Made by a program: the position numbers and the translations under genes
Part shown: positions 45,258 through 56,492 of the stretch, piece by piece
How positions within the stretch are numbered: the stretch's first letter is position 1
Layout: every line of letters begins with the position of its first letter
The notes under the pieces: generated by a model
Database searches by the model: none
Told to the model about the DNA's origin: nothing
What the model saw: only the letters and a program-made list of their open reading frames with translations
Source: Bubalus kerabau
Taxonomy: Eukaryota; Chordata; Mammalia; Artiodactyla; Bovidae
DNA length: 64,000 nucleotides
NCBI RefSeq assembly: GCF_029407905.1
Contig: NC_073635.1
Location: forward strand, 36,385,501-36,449,500
Reading direction: 5' to 3'

Positions 45258-45763
45258 GGCTTTTGTCTCTTTGAAGTGGCTTGTACATAGAATTGTTGAA
45301 CTGAGCCAAAACGCAAGAGGAATCTCTCTTTTTTATTGCTAATGTGTCTCTATCCAGTAATGCCTTTGGAACAGAGATAAAGGACTTTCTCTAAAACCCC
45401 AGTAAAGTCAAGGGTCACTCAGGGTTAGGGTCCTAATTGATTGAGCCCCTTATCTTCAGTTTTCTGAGCCTCCTGCCAGCCCCAGAATCCTGAGCCCAGA
45501 CAAAGATAAAATCCTTGAATGACATCTTCTCTGGGTAAACTCAGAAATCATTTGGAAACAAGTCATAGTGATTATAATGGTTATGAAATCCTACCTTTCT
45601 GACAAGGAGTTACAATCTCTCCAGACAGAGCTACATTCAAGCACGTGAATTTCCCTAGACAATATTTTACTCCTCACAGCCTCTGTCACATATGATTGTA
45701 CAGGCTGGGCACCGCATAAGGAGGGGATACATCGCATATTGGGTATCACAGATTTGGTGCTTA
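45258..45763. other. Intergenic, no recognised element
   Basis: No gene, RNA or repeat recognised. Confidence 0.4.
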
Positions 45764-46262
45764 TCAGTTCAGTCAGTTCAGTTCAGTCGCTCAGTCGTGT
45801 ATGACTCTTTGTGACCATATGAACCACAGCACACCAGGCCTCCCTGTCCATCACCAACTCCCAGAGTCCACCCAAACCCATGTCCATTGAGTCGGTGATG
45901 CCCCAACCATCTCATCCTCTGACATCCCCTTCTCCTCCTGACTTCAATCTTTCCCAGCATCAGGGTCTTTTCAAATGAGTCAGCTGTTCACATCAGGTGG
46001 CCAAAGTTTCAATGCTTCAGCTTCAACATCAGTCCTTCCAATGAACACCCAGGACTGATCTCCTTTAGGATGGACTGGTTGGATCTCCTTGCAGTCCAAG
46101 GGACTCTCAAGAGTCTTCTCCAACACCACAGTTCAAAAGCATCAGTTCTTCGGCACTCAGCTTTCTTTATAGTCCAACTCTCACATCCATACATGACCAC
46201 TGGAAAAACCATAGCCTTGACTAGATGGACCTTTGTTGACAAAGTAATGTCTCTGCTTTTTA

Positions 46263-46498
46263 TTTTTTTATTTTTTTTTTATTTATTTATTTTTTTTTTT
46301 TTGGTGAGCAAGGCCCGTAGCTTTATTTCCAACAGGGGCTTTTATACCCTGAGTTACACACAGAGGATAATGCTGCTGCTAAGTCGCTTCAGTCGTGTCC
46401 GACTCTGTGCGACCCCATAGACAGTAGCCCACCAGGCTCCGCCCTCCATGGGATTCTCCAGGCAAGAACACAGGAGTGGGTTGCCATTTCCTTCTCCA
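46263..46498 (-). mobile_element. Retroposed Bov-A plus LTR-like chimera with poly(A)
   Basis: On the minus strand: a Bov-A unit (ggagaaggaaatggcaaccc... gcgacttagcagcagc), then about 60 bases with a TATAAAAG motif, an AATAAAG signal and an end gccttgctcacc, then an A-rich tail over 40 bases. A 26-bp perfect target duplication flanks it (46237-46262 and 46499-46524). Confidence 0.85.
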
Positions 46499-46538
46499 TG
46501 ACAAAGTAATGTCTCTGCTTTTTAATACGCTGTCTAGG

Positions 46539-46670
46539 AGAAGGAAATGGCAACCCTCTCCAGTGTTCTTGCCTAGAGAATCCCAGGGATGGGGGAGCCT
46601 GGTGGGCTGCTGTCTATGGGGTCGCACAGAGTCAGACACAACTGAAGCGAATTAGCAGCAGCAGCAACAG
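46539..46670 (+). repeat. Single Bov-A unit
   Basis: agaaggaaatggcaaccctc... gcgaattagcagcagcagca. One monomer inserted in BovB copy E. Confidence 0.88.
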
Positions 46671-47217
46671 CAGGTTGGTCATAACTTTCCTTCCAAGGAA
46701 CAAGCATCTTTTAATTTCATGGCTGCAATCACCATCTGCAGTGATTTTGGAGCCCAAAAAAATAAAGTCAGCCACTGTTTCCACTGTTTCCCCATCTATT
46801 TGCCACGAAGTGATGGGACTGGATGCCATGATCTTCGTTTTCTGAATGTTGAGCTTGAAGCCAACTTTTTCACTCTCCACTTTTACTTTCATCAAGAGGC
46901 TCTTTAGTTCTTCACTTTCTGCCATAGGGTGGTGTCATCTGCATATCTGAGGTTATTGTTATTTCTCCTGGCAATCTTGATTCCAGCTTGTGCTTCATCC
47001 AGCCCAGCATTTCTCATGATGAACTCTGTATATAAGTTAAATAAGCAGGAAATATAATAATAATAAAAATGACTTCCCAGAAGATGGCAATAAAGTATCT
47101 TGTTCTAAAAAATCAATATAGTATGATAATTTTAAGCAGATGGGAATATAGTGTCCTGAGGAGGAAGTGCCTTTTTCTCACTTACACAAAAGTGTGAAAT
47201 AGCTCATTACTTGCTCT

Positions 47218-48536
47218 TAGTTCAGTCGCTCAGTCGTGTCCGACTCTTTGCAACCCCATGAATCGCAGCACACCAGGCCTCCCTGGCCATCACCAACTCC
47301 CAGAGTTCACTCAGACTCACGTCCATCGAGTCAGTGATGCCATCCAGCCATCTCATCCTCTGTCGGCCCCTTCTCCTCCTGCCCCCAATCCCTCCCAGCA
47401 TCAGAGTCTTTTCCAATGAGTCAACTCTTCGCATGAGGTGGCCAAAGTACTGGAGTTTCAGCTTTAGCATCATTCCTTCCAAAGAAGTCCCAGGGCTGAT
47501 CTCCTTTAGGATGGACTGGTTGGATCTCATTTCAGTCCAAGGGCCTCTCAAGAGTCTTCTCCAACACCACAGTTCAAAAGCATCAATTCTTTGGTACTCA
47601 GCCTTCTTCACAGTCCAACTTTCACATCCATACATGACCACAGGAAAAACCACAGCCTTGACTAGATGGACCTTTGCTGGCAAAGTAATGTCTCTGCTTT
47701 TGAATATGCTATCTAGGTTGGACATAACTTTCCTTCCAAGGAGTAAGCATCTTTTAATTTCATGGCTGCAGTCACCATCTGCAGTGATTTTGGAGCCCAA
47801 AAAAATAAAGTCTGACACTGTTTCCACTGTTCCCCATCTATTTCCCATGAAGTGATGGGACCAGATGCCATGATCTTCGTTTTCTGAATGTTGAGCTTTA
47901 AGCCAACTTTTTCACTCTCTTGTGCTTCTTCCAGTCCAGCGTTTCTCATGCTGTACTCTGCATAGAAGTTAAATAAGCAGGGTGACAATATACAGCCTTG
48001 ATGTACTCCTTTTCCTATTTGGAACCAGTCTGTTGTTCCATGTCCACTTCTAACTGTTGCTTCCTGACCTGCATACAAATTTCTCAAGAGGCAGATCAGG
48101 TGGTCTGGTATTCCCATCTCTTTCAGAATTTTCCACAGTTTATTGTGATCCACACAGTCAAAGGCTTTGGCATAGTCAGTAAAGCAGAAATAGATGTTTT
48201 TCTGGAACTCTCTTGCTTTTTCCATGATCCAGCACATGTTGGCAATTTGATCTCTGGTTCCTCTGCCTTTTCTAAAACCAGCTTGAACATCTGGAAGTTC
48301 ACGGTTCACGTATTGCTGAAGCCTGGCTTGGAGAATTTTGAGCATTACTTTACTAGCGTGTGAGATGAGTGCAATTGTGCGGTAGTTTGAGCATTCTTTG
48401 GCATTGCCTTTCTTTGGGATTGGAATGAAAACTGACCTTTTCCAGTCCTGTGGCCACTGGTGAGTTTTCCAAATTTGCTGGCATATTGAGTGCAGCACTT
48501 TCACAGCATCATCTTTCAGGATTTGAAATAGCTCAA
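47218..48536 (-). mobile_element. BovB copy F (RT half) with catalytic-box deletion
   Basis: Reverse BovB. The minus-strand frames 47713-48504 (263 codons) and 47222-47848 cover the RT and C-terminal regions in different frames. At about 47919-47922 the sequence jumps from the NAGLEEAQ region straight to ESEKVGLKLN; the intervening stretch with the YADD box, present in copies B, C and D, is gone. Confidence 0.93.
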
Positions 48537-49226
48537 GGTCCTGTATAAAGTCAGCCCTCTATTATTGGTGAAAATGAACTAATGCAGCTTAATAGGTGGA
48601 GAAAAGGAAAAAGAATTATCTAGGGTATATTTTGAAATTCTAGCTTCTAAAATGTTGACTCCTTGTTAAGATAACTGTTTCAATATATTACACGTGCTAT
48701 ATAGTATGGATAATATAGCATAGTTTAAGCTTTCCTAGGCCTCATGGGACCATGGGTATAAATGTGATTTATGGAAATAGAGAGGAATCTTTAATTTTGA
48801 GGTACTTTTTTTTGCAAGGATCTTGCAATTCCTTTGGATGTTCCTGGAGACTGTTCCTGAGGTTATATAGAGTTGAAATTCAAATTTCAAATCTTTTGAG
48901 AAACACTGTTCAATCTTAGGATAAATATAAAACTCAGGGCAGCTTAACTGGAAAGAAAAGTTCTGATCCAAGATTCTCAGTATCTCCCTCAGCCTCTGGG
49001 AGTCCTGGGCGCTCTGTTGGGGTGAGGGTAGAATGACTTCCCAGCTCTGCAAGGAGGCTCCGAGGGCCATGGGGAGAGTACACAGCAGACCTGCCATGGA
49101 GAACTGTGTGGACACACGTCAGCTGACACTGCCCGTGTTTTAAAAGGCATTACGTCAATGAATACAGTAACCACCTTCAGAGTGAGCTCTTATCGTGCCC
49201 ATTCTACTGGGGAAGAAACTAAGTTT
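48537..49226. other. Intergenic, no recognised element
   Basis: A 126-codon minus-strand frame (48735-49115) has no recognisable domain. Confidence 0.35.
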
Positions 49227-49358
49227 TGGACTTCCCTGGTGGTCCAGTGGTCTGAACATAGGACTCCATGTTCTCACTGCTGAGGGCACAGGTTCAATCC
49301 CTGGTCAGTGAAGCAATATCTCACAAGCCACACAGTGTGGCAAAAAAAGAAAAAGAAA
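49227..49358 (+). repeat. CHR-type SINE
   Basis: ggacttccctggtggtccag, box B ggttcaatccctgg, tail aaaaaaagaaaaagaaa. Confidence 0.88.
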
Positions 49359-49846
49359 TTAAGTTTTGAGGAATGAATGAACTGGTCCAGATCACACAGT
49401 ATGGAATGGAGAATCTGAGATGGAAGCCCTTGCAGGCCAACTCTGGAGCCCCAACAGCTGACTGTGAGCCTTTCTGATGCTGACCTGTAACTGTGGTCTT
49501 CATAGCAAGATGTTACATTGGGAATTACAGCCAGTACTCTAAGACATCAGACATCAGATTTTTAAAGGTGAATTGCTAACTAACCCTAATCCTCACCACA
49601 GATCACTTTTTCCAGAGTAAGCTGTCAGGAGAGTTTAGATCTGTGGTTCCCTAACTAGCCTTGGGGTAAAGGATGGGAGCTGGACTCAAAGGAGGCGGAG
49701 GAGGGATGGTGGGGGTGGGGGTGAGAAGCCATTTGTGCTCTTCTACCTGCCACGAGGACTGTGGGTGGACAGAGGGAAAAGTGGACAGAAAGAGACCACT
49801 CAGAGAACTGAGAGTTGGGAGATAGAGGAAGAGTATTTAACTCCTT
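49359..49846. other. Intergenic, no recognised element
   Basis: No gene, RNA or repeat recognised. Confidence 0.4.
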
Positions 49847-50216
49847 TTGAACTGCAGTATTGGAGAAGACTCTTGAGAGTCCCTTGGACTGCAAGGAGAT
49901 CCAACCAGTCCATCCTAAAGGAGATCAGTCCTGGGTGTTCATTGGAAGGACTGATGTTGAAGCTGAAACTCCAATACTTTGGCCACCTGATGTGAAGAGG
50001 TGACTCATTGGAAAAGACCCTGATGCTGGGAAAGATTGAAGTCAGGAGGAGAAGGGGATGGCAGAGGGTGAGATGGTTGGATGGCATCACCAACATGATG
50101 GACATGAGTTTGAGTAAACTCCGGGAGTTGGTGATGGACAGGGAGGCCTGGCGTGCTGCAGTCCATGGGGTCACAAAGAGTTGGACACAACTGAGTGACT
50201 GAACTGAACTGAACTG
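49847..50216 (+). mobile_element. BovB 3'-end copy G
   Basis: From tttgaactgcagtattggag to the gaactgaactgaactga 3' end. It keeps C-terminal frames (49735-49995, 50008-50202). Confidence 0.93.
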
Positions 50217-50511
50217 ATTTGACTCCTGGGGAATCTAAGGAGCTAGGAAAAAGTCACGGATTGAATAGAAGCCAGGAGATGGCTGTTACGTTGGAGTCCA
50301 ACGTGGCCCAAGTTGGGGAGATAGGGTGCTCCGTGGCTGTGGAGCAGGAGGACCCCCTAGGAGCAGTGGGGCTCCCCTCATCCCCCAGGCCCATCTGCTC
50401 TCCCTGTATTACTGAAGGCAAGTGAGGCCAAACAATTCCACACGGCTGGAGCTTGTAGCAGACAAGGTTCATTATGGGGCAAAGCAAGGAGAAGGTGGTG
50501 GTGACGGGGGC

Positions 50512-50630
50512 CAACTACGGAGCCTGCATGCCACAACCAGAGAGTCTGTGCCCTGCAACAAAGATCCCGCATGACACAACTAAGACCTGACACAGCCAAA
50601 TAAATAAATACGTATTAAAAAGAAAAAAAG
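50512..50630 (+). repeat. CHR-type SINE 3' part
   Basis: ctacggagcctgcatgccac... gacctgacacagccaaataa, A-rich tail. Head missing. The flanking 50217-50511 and 50631-50958 have no recognised element. Confidence 0.75.
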
Positions 50631-50958
50631 AGTATGTGCTTAGTAAGGAGAAAAAGAGGTATGGTTCTTAACCTTAAGTTTACAATTTAATTGAAGACTA
50701 AACATTAAGCTGACCCTAACACAGTGGCTCTTATGATAGAAACTTGAGTGAATGAATGACTCAGTGGACCAAAAGGTGCTTGCAGGAAGTTCAGATGCTT
50801 TAGGAAAAGGGCAGTCACCCATCATCCGGTCGAGTAGTCACAGCTTCAGAGAGGAAGTGGGGCTTGGCTATTTAAAAGAAGACAAATTTTCGGGTACTTT
50901 GTGGTGAAGGCAGCATAGGAGCTGGGGCCTCATTATAAATTCATGTGAGAGCTATGTG

Positions 50959-51185
50959 AGGGGTTCCCTGGTGGCTCAGCTGGTAAAGAATCTGCCTGCG
51001 ATGCAGGAGACATGGGTTGGATCCCTGGGTCGGGGAAGATCCCTTGGAGAAAGAAATGGAAACCTACTCTAGTCTTCTGTATTCTCCATTCCAGTATGGA
51101 GAATCCCATGGACAGAGGAGCCTGGTGGGCTACAGTCCATAGGGTCACAAGAGGCAGACAGGACTGAGCAACTAAGCCCCCACGC
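50959..51185 (+). repeat. Bov-tA SINE
   Basis: gggttccctggtggctcagc, box B ggttggatccctgg, Bov-A unit with a small internal duplication (attctccattccagtatgga). Confidence 0.92.
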
Positions 51186-51899
51186 ATAGTTATTTCAACA
51201 TTTAAAGCCTTATCTTGGGGACATCTTTGCTGTGTCACTTTTTTTCTTAAGTGAGTTGAATGCCTTTTAAAATGCTGACCCATACCTTGTGAAATTGCTC
51301 TGGCTCTGACATTCCTCTTACCGTTTGGGCTGGGGAAGACAGAGGAAGGGCCCTGCCGGTCAGGGTCACGCGTTTCCGCTGGAGCGCTGCCTTGACCTGG
51401 ATGGCTGGCGTTGCCCCCTTTGGTGCTGCGCGGACAGCGTGGTCACAGGCACGTGCGGCCAGTTCCTCCGCTCTGTTTCCGAAAAGAGCCCGGGGCAGCG
51501 CGGGGACACTTCCTCCTCCTGGAAGATAGACCAGCTCGGCCTCTGGGAGGGGGGGTTCCAGGCCTTCCAGTGTGGTGGACACCCTCTCCCGCCCCCCAGC
51601 CCTCCTGTCTGCCGTCCCAGGGCTCCCCGGCCTCGGCCTCCTCTGTGGAGAAAGGCGGGTCTTCCTCGAAACCGACGACAGTGTGAACCCAGCAGTGGGG
51701 CCTGAGCTCGTGCACCCGGACGTGGTGCTAAGACTTTACACGGGAAAGGAATTCCAGGGGTATATTTGGGGGTTCCTTTAGCGGTCGCGCCTTGTCCTGG
51801 TCTGGAGGTGTTCCCCTCCTTGTGCACGGACTTTGGGGGTTCAGTAGGGAACTGACCAAAACAAAGTGAGTCACTACAGTCCGAAGGGGTAGCTGTCCC
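51186..51899. other. Upstream flank of CRYL1 CpG island
   Basis: GC content rises rightward. Frames on both strands (up to 323 codons on the minus strand into the island) have no recognised domain. Confidence 0.4.
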
Positions 51900-52740
51900 A
51901 CCGGGCTCCCATCCACGTGACGCTCCCAGCACCTCCTCCGTGCGCGCTCCGGGGAGAGGGAGGAGAGTGCTCTGCACGCCCGATGGTCTCAGCCGCTCCC
52001 CCCACCCCGCCCAGTCCTGAGCTCCCCGCCCGCCCCGCCCACAGCCCCGCTGGCCCCGCGGCCCCGCAGCCCCGCCCGGAGCCCTGCGCGCCCGCGGGGC
52101 GTGGAGAGGTGGAGGCTCCGCCCGCGCCCCACCCACGGGCCAGGCCCCGGGGCCCTGTCGCGGCCGCGGGGCGGGCGGAGCCAGTGCCCGGGTGGCGCGC
52201 GCCGCAGCTGTCTCCTCGGGCACAGCGCGGCCCATGGCGTCCCCAGGGTCCTCGGCGCCCGGCGGGGTGGCGGTGGTCGGCAGGTGAGGGCTCGAACCAG
52301 CGTGCCCGGGAGGGTAGCAGGTGGGCGCGGTTGTCATCGCCCGGGGGGCTGGCGGCGCGGTTCCGATGACCCCAGCGCGCCTCCCCAGGACTGGGCCGGC
52401 CGGGGCTACGGCGGGGGGCGCAGCTCTGTTCGGGCCCCGCGGCAGCCCGGTTGCTGCGCGATGCGGTTGCGGGCGGAGTTGGGTGATGCGGGCCGGGCGG
52501 GGACGGTGGCAGTGGGCGCTGCGAGCGGACTCAGGGCTGTCGGGCCGCGGATCCGCACAGGTGTGTTGTTTCCTTTCCCGTCCGAGGGATGGGCGCGCAG
52601 AGGAGAGGCGGGGCCGCGATCTGGGTCAGGCGGGCGCGGGCGCAGCGGGAGGGTCTCGTGCGCTCGGGCCTGAGGCTGTCGCTGGGCGACCCCGCCTGGC
52701 CGGGGAGGGGTGGGGACCCACTGCGCGATCCGGATCCAGA
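51900..52740 (+). promoter_or_regulatory. CRYL1: CpG island at CRYL1 5' end
   Basis: A very GC-rich, CpG-dense block around CRYL1 exon 1, with several GC boxes (GGGGCGGGCGG type, about 52165-52180) and no TATA box near the ATG. It is a housekeeping-type promoter. Long frames on both strands in 51320-52890 reflect GC composition and are not called as genes. Confidence 0.75.
52234..52283 (+). CDS. CRYL1: CRYL1 coding exon 1
   Basis: 50 nt from ATG: MASPGSSAPGGVAVVG plus two bases (AG) of Ser, then donor gtgagg. The ATG context has C at -3 and G at +4, so it is moderate. It sits in the CpG island at 51900-52740. This start is the one that leads straight into the conserved Rossmann strand. Confidence 0.93.
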
Positions 52741-55285
52741 TTCACGCCTCCTGCATGGCGAGGGCGCCCTATCCCCAGGGCATCCGGGTTCTCTGGGACT
52801 TGGGTGTCGGGTTAGCCCCTCAAGTCCCATGCACGGTTTCCTGGTTGGTGCTCCATCCTCTTTTAAAACTTCTGCAGTTTTCATTTTTTAAAGAAGGCGT
52901 CCACGTGCACCTTTCCGTTGGTAAGCTGGCATAGCGAAATACCCACTGGTCGGTACTTCTTGTTGGTCATCAGGCACACCTTCTGGGAGGCTCGGTGTAG
53001 GGTTGCGCTGCCAAGGGGCTGGCCTGCCTGACCAGTCACAGCGCGTCCTAAGAATAAGTCGTGTCCGGGCACCTCCTTGAAGCCCCTTCGAGGAAGGGGT
53101 CAGGGTGCTTTCTGTCAGCTTCCCTTGCAGGGAGCAGTGGCCTTACCTGTGCCCGTGTGCTTTCCAGGCACAAGGGCTACTGGCTGCCTCCTGAAGGGAT
53201 ATAAAATATAGAAGAAAGTGCACTTTGTCCTGGGCGTGGTGACCTTGCTTGCTTTGCAGCCTTTGTCACGGTCAAGTGTGTATCAACCACAGGCTGAGAC
53301 TGGCCTGCTTGCTGGCACCCAACAGTGTTCAGTGGAGTCTAGAGTTGACTGTACAGGGGACCCTTGGATCACTGGCAGGTGGAGGGTACCCACCTGTCCA
53401 TTCCCACCAGAGAAGCTAGGGTAATTTACCATTGGTTCCTCTGCATCGGTGGTACCCAACTGCAGATCCCAAGTTTTGTAGGATTTACCATTTTAAAAAG
53501 CCTGCTTCTAGGTGGGCCCTGGGAGTCCAGCTCCTGTTGTTCCAGGGTCCACTATGCCCTTCTCCAGCTCTGATTGTTGTGCAAAGGAGCCATGCTCTGG
53601 GAGTCAGTTTATTTCCAATTCCCCAGGGGAGGCTGACAAGGAATTAAGTTGACTGACTGCAAGAAATTGCAGAAAGTGAAGAGGAACTAAAGATTCTCTT
53701 GATGAAAGTGAAAGGAGAGTGAAAAAGTTAGCTTAAACTCAACATTCAAAAAACTAAAATCATGGCATCTGGTCCCATCACTTCATGGCAAATAGATGGG
53801 GTAACAGTGGAAACAGTGACGGACTTTTATTTTTTTGGTCTCCAAAATCACTGCAGATGATGACTGCAGCCATGAAATTAAAAACGCTTTCTCCTTGGAA
53901 GAAAAGCTATGACCAACCTAGACAGCATACTAAAAAGCAGAGACGTTACTTTGCCAACAAAGGTCCATCTAGCCAAGGCTATGGTTTTTCCAGTAGTCGT
54001 GTATGGATGTGAGAGTTGGACTGTGAAGAAGGCTGAGTGCCAAAGAATTGATGCTTTTGAACTGTGGTATTGGAGAAGACTCTTGAGAGTCCCCTGGACT
54101 GCAAGGAGATCCAACCAGTCCATCCTAAAGGAAATCAGTCCTGAATATTCATTGGAAGGACTGATGTTGAAGCTGAAACTCCAATACTTTGGTCACCTGA
54201 TGCAGAGAATTGACTCATTTGAAAAGACCCTGATCCTGGGAAAGATTGAAGGCACAAGGAGAAGGGGATGGCAGAGGGTGAGATGGTTGGATGGCATCAC
54301 CGACTCGATGGACATGAGTTTGAGTAAGCTCTTGGAGTTGGTGATGGACGGGGAGGCCTGGCGTGGTGCAGTCCCTAGGGTGGCAAAGAGTCAGACATAA
54401 CTGAGCGACTGAACTGACTGACTGAACCTCTCACACCTTTAACACCTCAGGAAGCAGCCATCTCCACTTCTGTGGTGGCCCTGCTTCCCTTCCTTTCTCC
54501 CTCCCCCCTCCCTCTCCCCTCCTGTCCCCTCTGTCCCCTTTCTCTCTCCTGTCTCCCCTCCTGTACCTCTTGTCTTTCTCTCTCTCAACCCTATAGGTGA
54601 CTGGGAAGTGTGAATTAACTGCTAAAACCTGATAAAGTTTTTGTGTTTCATTCTTGGATTTCAACAAAACAATACAGGGGCCCGGGTTCCACCCTTGGTC
54701 AGGGAACCGGATCTTGCATGCCTCAACTAATACCTGGTGCAGTCAAATACATAATGAAATATATATATATAATAGCATCCCCTTGTGGGATTGTTTTCAG
54801 ATTAATAGAGGTAAGATGTGTATAGTTTTAATATCATCATCTTGAGTGCTGGTGGTGGTAGGAAAAACTGAGGAGGCGGGGGAGATGCTGTCTCTTTTCT
54901 CTAGGTCCAGAACTCCGCCAACACTGATCAGTTGGGGGTCCCTGGTGTGTGGACGCCCTGCCCCTCCCTGCTTCCCCCCAGGTCTGGAGGGCACTGCAGT
55001 GAGGACCCAGGACCTCTTGTGTGGAAGCAACATTTTAAGTGGATACCTGCTGTCAAAACATGGAGTTGTAAGCCATCAGGTGTTTCAGTAACAGGACGCT
55101 GTGTGCTCTGACACTGGGCTGGCACAGAGTGGCTCCACTTTCCAGCTGACCTGCGCCTCTGCCTTCTTTCCCTGCAGCGGGCTCATCGGGCGGAGCTGGG
55201 CCATGCTGTTCGCCAGCGCGGGCTTCAGGGTCAAACTGTTCGACATCGAGCCTCGGCAGGTGACGGAGGCGCTGGTCAGCCTCAG
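52234..55285 (+). CDS. CRYL1: CRYL1 (lambda-crystallin 1 / L-gulonate 3-dehydrogenase), first two coding exons
   Basis: CRYL1 is a cytosolic NAD-dependent dehydrogenase of the 3-hydroxyacyl-CoA dehydrogenase-like fold. It oxidises L-gulonate to 3-dehydro-L-gulonate in the glucuronate-xylulose route (known for the family). Two exons are visible: 52234-52283 (MASPGSSAPGGVAVVG) and 55178-55285, joined through a split Ser codon. Together they give 52 full codons ending VTEALVSL plus two bases of an Arg codon. The Rossmann nucleotide motif GSGLIG and an acidic residue after the second beta strand (KLFDIE) fit NAD binding. The human protein is about 319 residues, so most of the gene lies beyond the right edge; no exon 3 was found before 64000. 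The start lies in a CpG island. The window N-terminus is a few residues longer than human before the Rossmann strand. Confidence 0.95.
52741..53668. other. CRYL1 intron 1, no recognised element
   Basis: Non-repetitive sequence between the CpG island and BovB copy H. Confidence 0.4.
53669..54426 (+). mobile_element. BovB 3'-third copy H in CRYL1 intron 1
   Basis: From gcagaaagtgaagaggaact, just downstream of YADD, to ctgactgactgaac. A 163-codon frame at 53909-54400 keeps the BovB C-terminal region. Sense with CRYL1. Confidence 0.93.
54484..54587 (+). repeat. Polypyrimidine tract (about 100 bases)
   Basis: Almost pure C/T with few purines (cttcccttcctttctccctc start). Seen directly. Confidence 0.93.
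54671..54775 (+). repeat. CHR-type SINE fragment
   Basis: gggcccgggttccacccttg... agtcaaatacataatgaaat, followed by a TA run. Headless. Confidence 0.7.
55178..55285 (+). CDS. CRYL1: CRYL1 coding exon 2
   Basis: 108 nt between acceptor ccctgcag and donor gtgagt. It completes the Ser of GSG, then encodes GLIGRSWAMLFASAGFRVKL and FDIEPRQVTEALVSL. It carries the second half of the dinucleotide-binding loop and the acidic residue that selects NAD. Confidence 0.96.
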
Positions 55286-56136
55286 GTGAGTACCCTGAGC
55301 ATGCGGAGGCCCTGCGGCCTCAACCCGTCTGTTCGAGCCCTTGAGGCTGGGGTCCTCCTTCTCCTGTGGGGTCGTGGCCTCGGAGCCGGTGAAGCCAGGC
55401 TGAGCGAGACGTGGATCCACCCCACAGCAGGGGCTCAGACTGTGAGGACGGACTTCCGGGGGTAGAGATGTGCGAGGGGGCTGGAGGAATCCAGTGTAGA
55501 CCCTCGACTTGCGGCCCGAGTGAGTGAGCCGGTGAACGGTTCTGTGCCACATGCCCAGGAGCTGCACCTCCCCTGGGGGCACAGAGGTCCTAAGGTCCTC
55601 AGGTGTGTTCTTACCTGTTGCTCTGTATGGCAGGACTGGGATTAACTGGGATAAGTGTTGTCTGAGGTGTGAGAGTGTGCCTACTTAGCAGATGCTGGGC
55701 GTTGAGCTCACAGAGGGTGGCGTTTTAGGGACCACCTCAGGAACAAAAAGAATAAGAACCAAAGGAAAAAGGCTGAGACAGGGAGACCAAAGACAGAAGA
55801 ACAAACTAATTCACAGGTTGCCCCTGCTATGATGCCATCACTGATCACGGCTCTGATCATCTCAGGCCTTGTCAGGTAGTTACTCTCCTGGTTGGGGGCA
55901 TAGCTGTGTGCATTGATTTGAATGTACATTTTGTGTAACAGAAGATGCTGTATATCATTGGCTCTTTGAGAAGACAAATGTACAGTGCATGATGTCAGGC
56001 TCTAGGCCTCAAGAAATTACATACCTTAGGCCAACTTTGTTGTGTAGCAGATAAGAACCCAAACCCCAGAGAAGTAAAGTTGCTTCTTACTAGAGTAACA
56101 GGTAGCTGGTGACTAGGTGAAACAGCTTTCAAATTG
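55286..56136. other. CRYL1 intron 2, left part
   Basis: Mostly unrecognised. A basic-then-hydrophobic frame at about 55733-55879 is discussed among the findings. Confidence 0.35.
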
Positions 56137-56492
56137 TGATGCTGGAAACTTCTGAAAGTCCCTCGGATGGCAAGGAGATCAAACCTGTCAATCCTAAAGG
56201 AAATCAGTCCTGAATATTCACTGGAAGGAGTGATGCTGAAGCTGAAGCTCCAGTACGTTGGCCATCTGATGTGAAGAGCCAACTCACTGGAAAGACTCTG
56301 ATGCTGGGAAAGATCGAAGGCAGGAGGAGAAGGGGACAACAGAGGATAAGATGGTTGGATGGCATCACCAACACAATGGACAGGAGTTTGAGCAAACTCT
56401 GGGAGATAGTCAAGGACAGGGAAGCCTGGTGTGCTGCAGTCCATGGGGTCGTGAAGAGTCAGACACAACTAACTGAGCGACTGAACAACAAC
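56137..56492 (+). mobile_element. BovB 3'-end copy J
   Basis: gtgatgctggaaacttctga... gcgactgaacaacaacc. Confidence 0.9.

Larger units (their letters stand above)
45764..47049 (-). mobile_element. BovB copy E (RT half), with two inserts
   Basis: Reverse BovB from the 3' end (45764) to the region upstream of YADD (aagttaaataagcagg, 47049). Interrupted by a chimeric retrocopy (46263-46498) and a single Bov-A unit (about 46539-46670). Minus-strand frames 46009-46242 and 46632-46925 carry BovB C-terminal and middle sequence. Confidence 0.92.

Noticed and set aside
51366..52337. 323-codon open frame on the minus strand across the CRYL1 CpG island
   Set aside because: It is Pro/Arg/Gly-rich with no domain, overlaps CRYL1 exon 1 antisense, and several other frames are open in the same GC-rich DNA. 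It is a composition effect.
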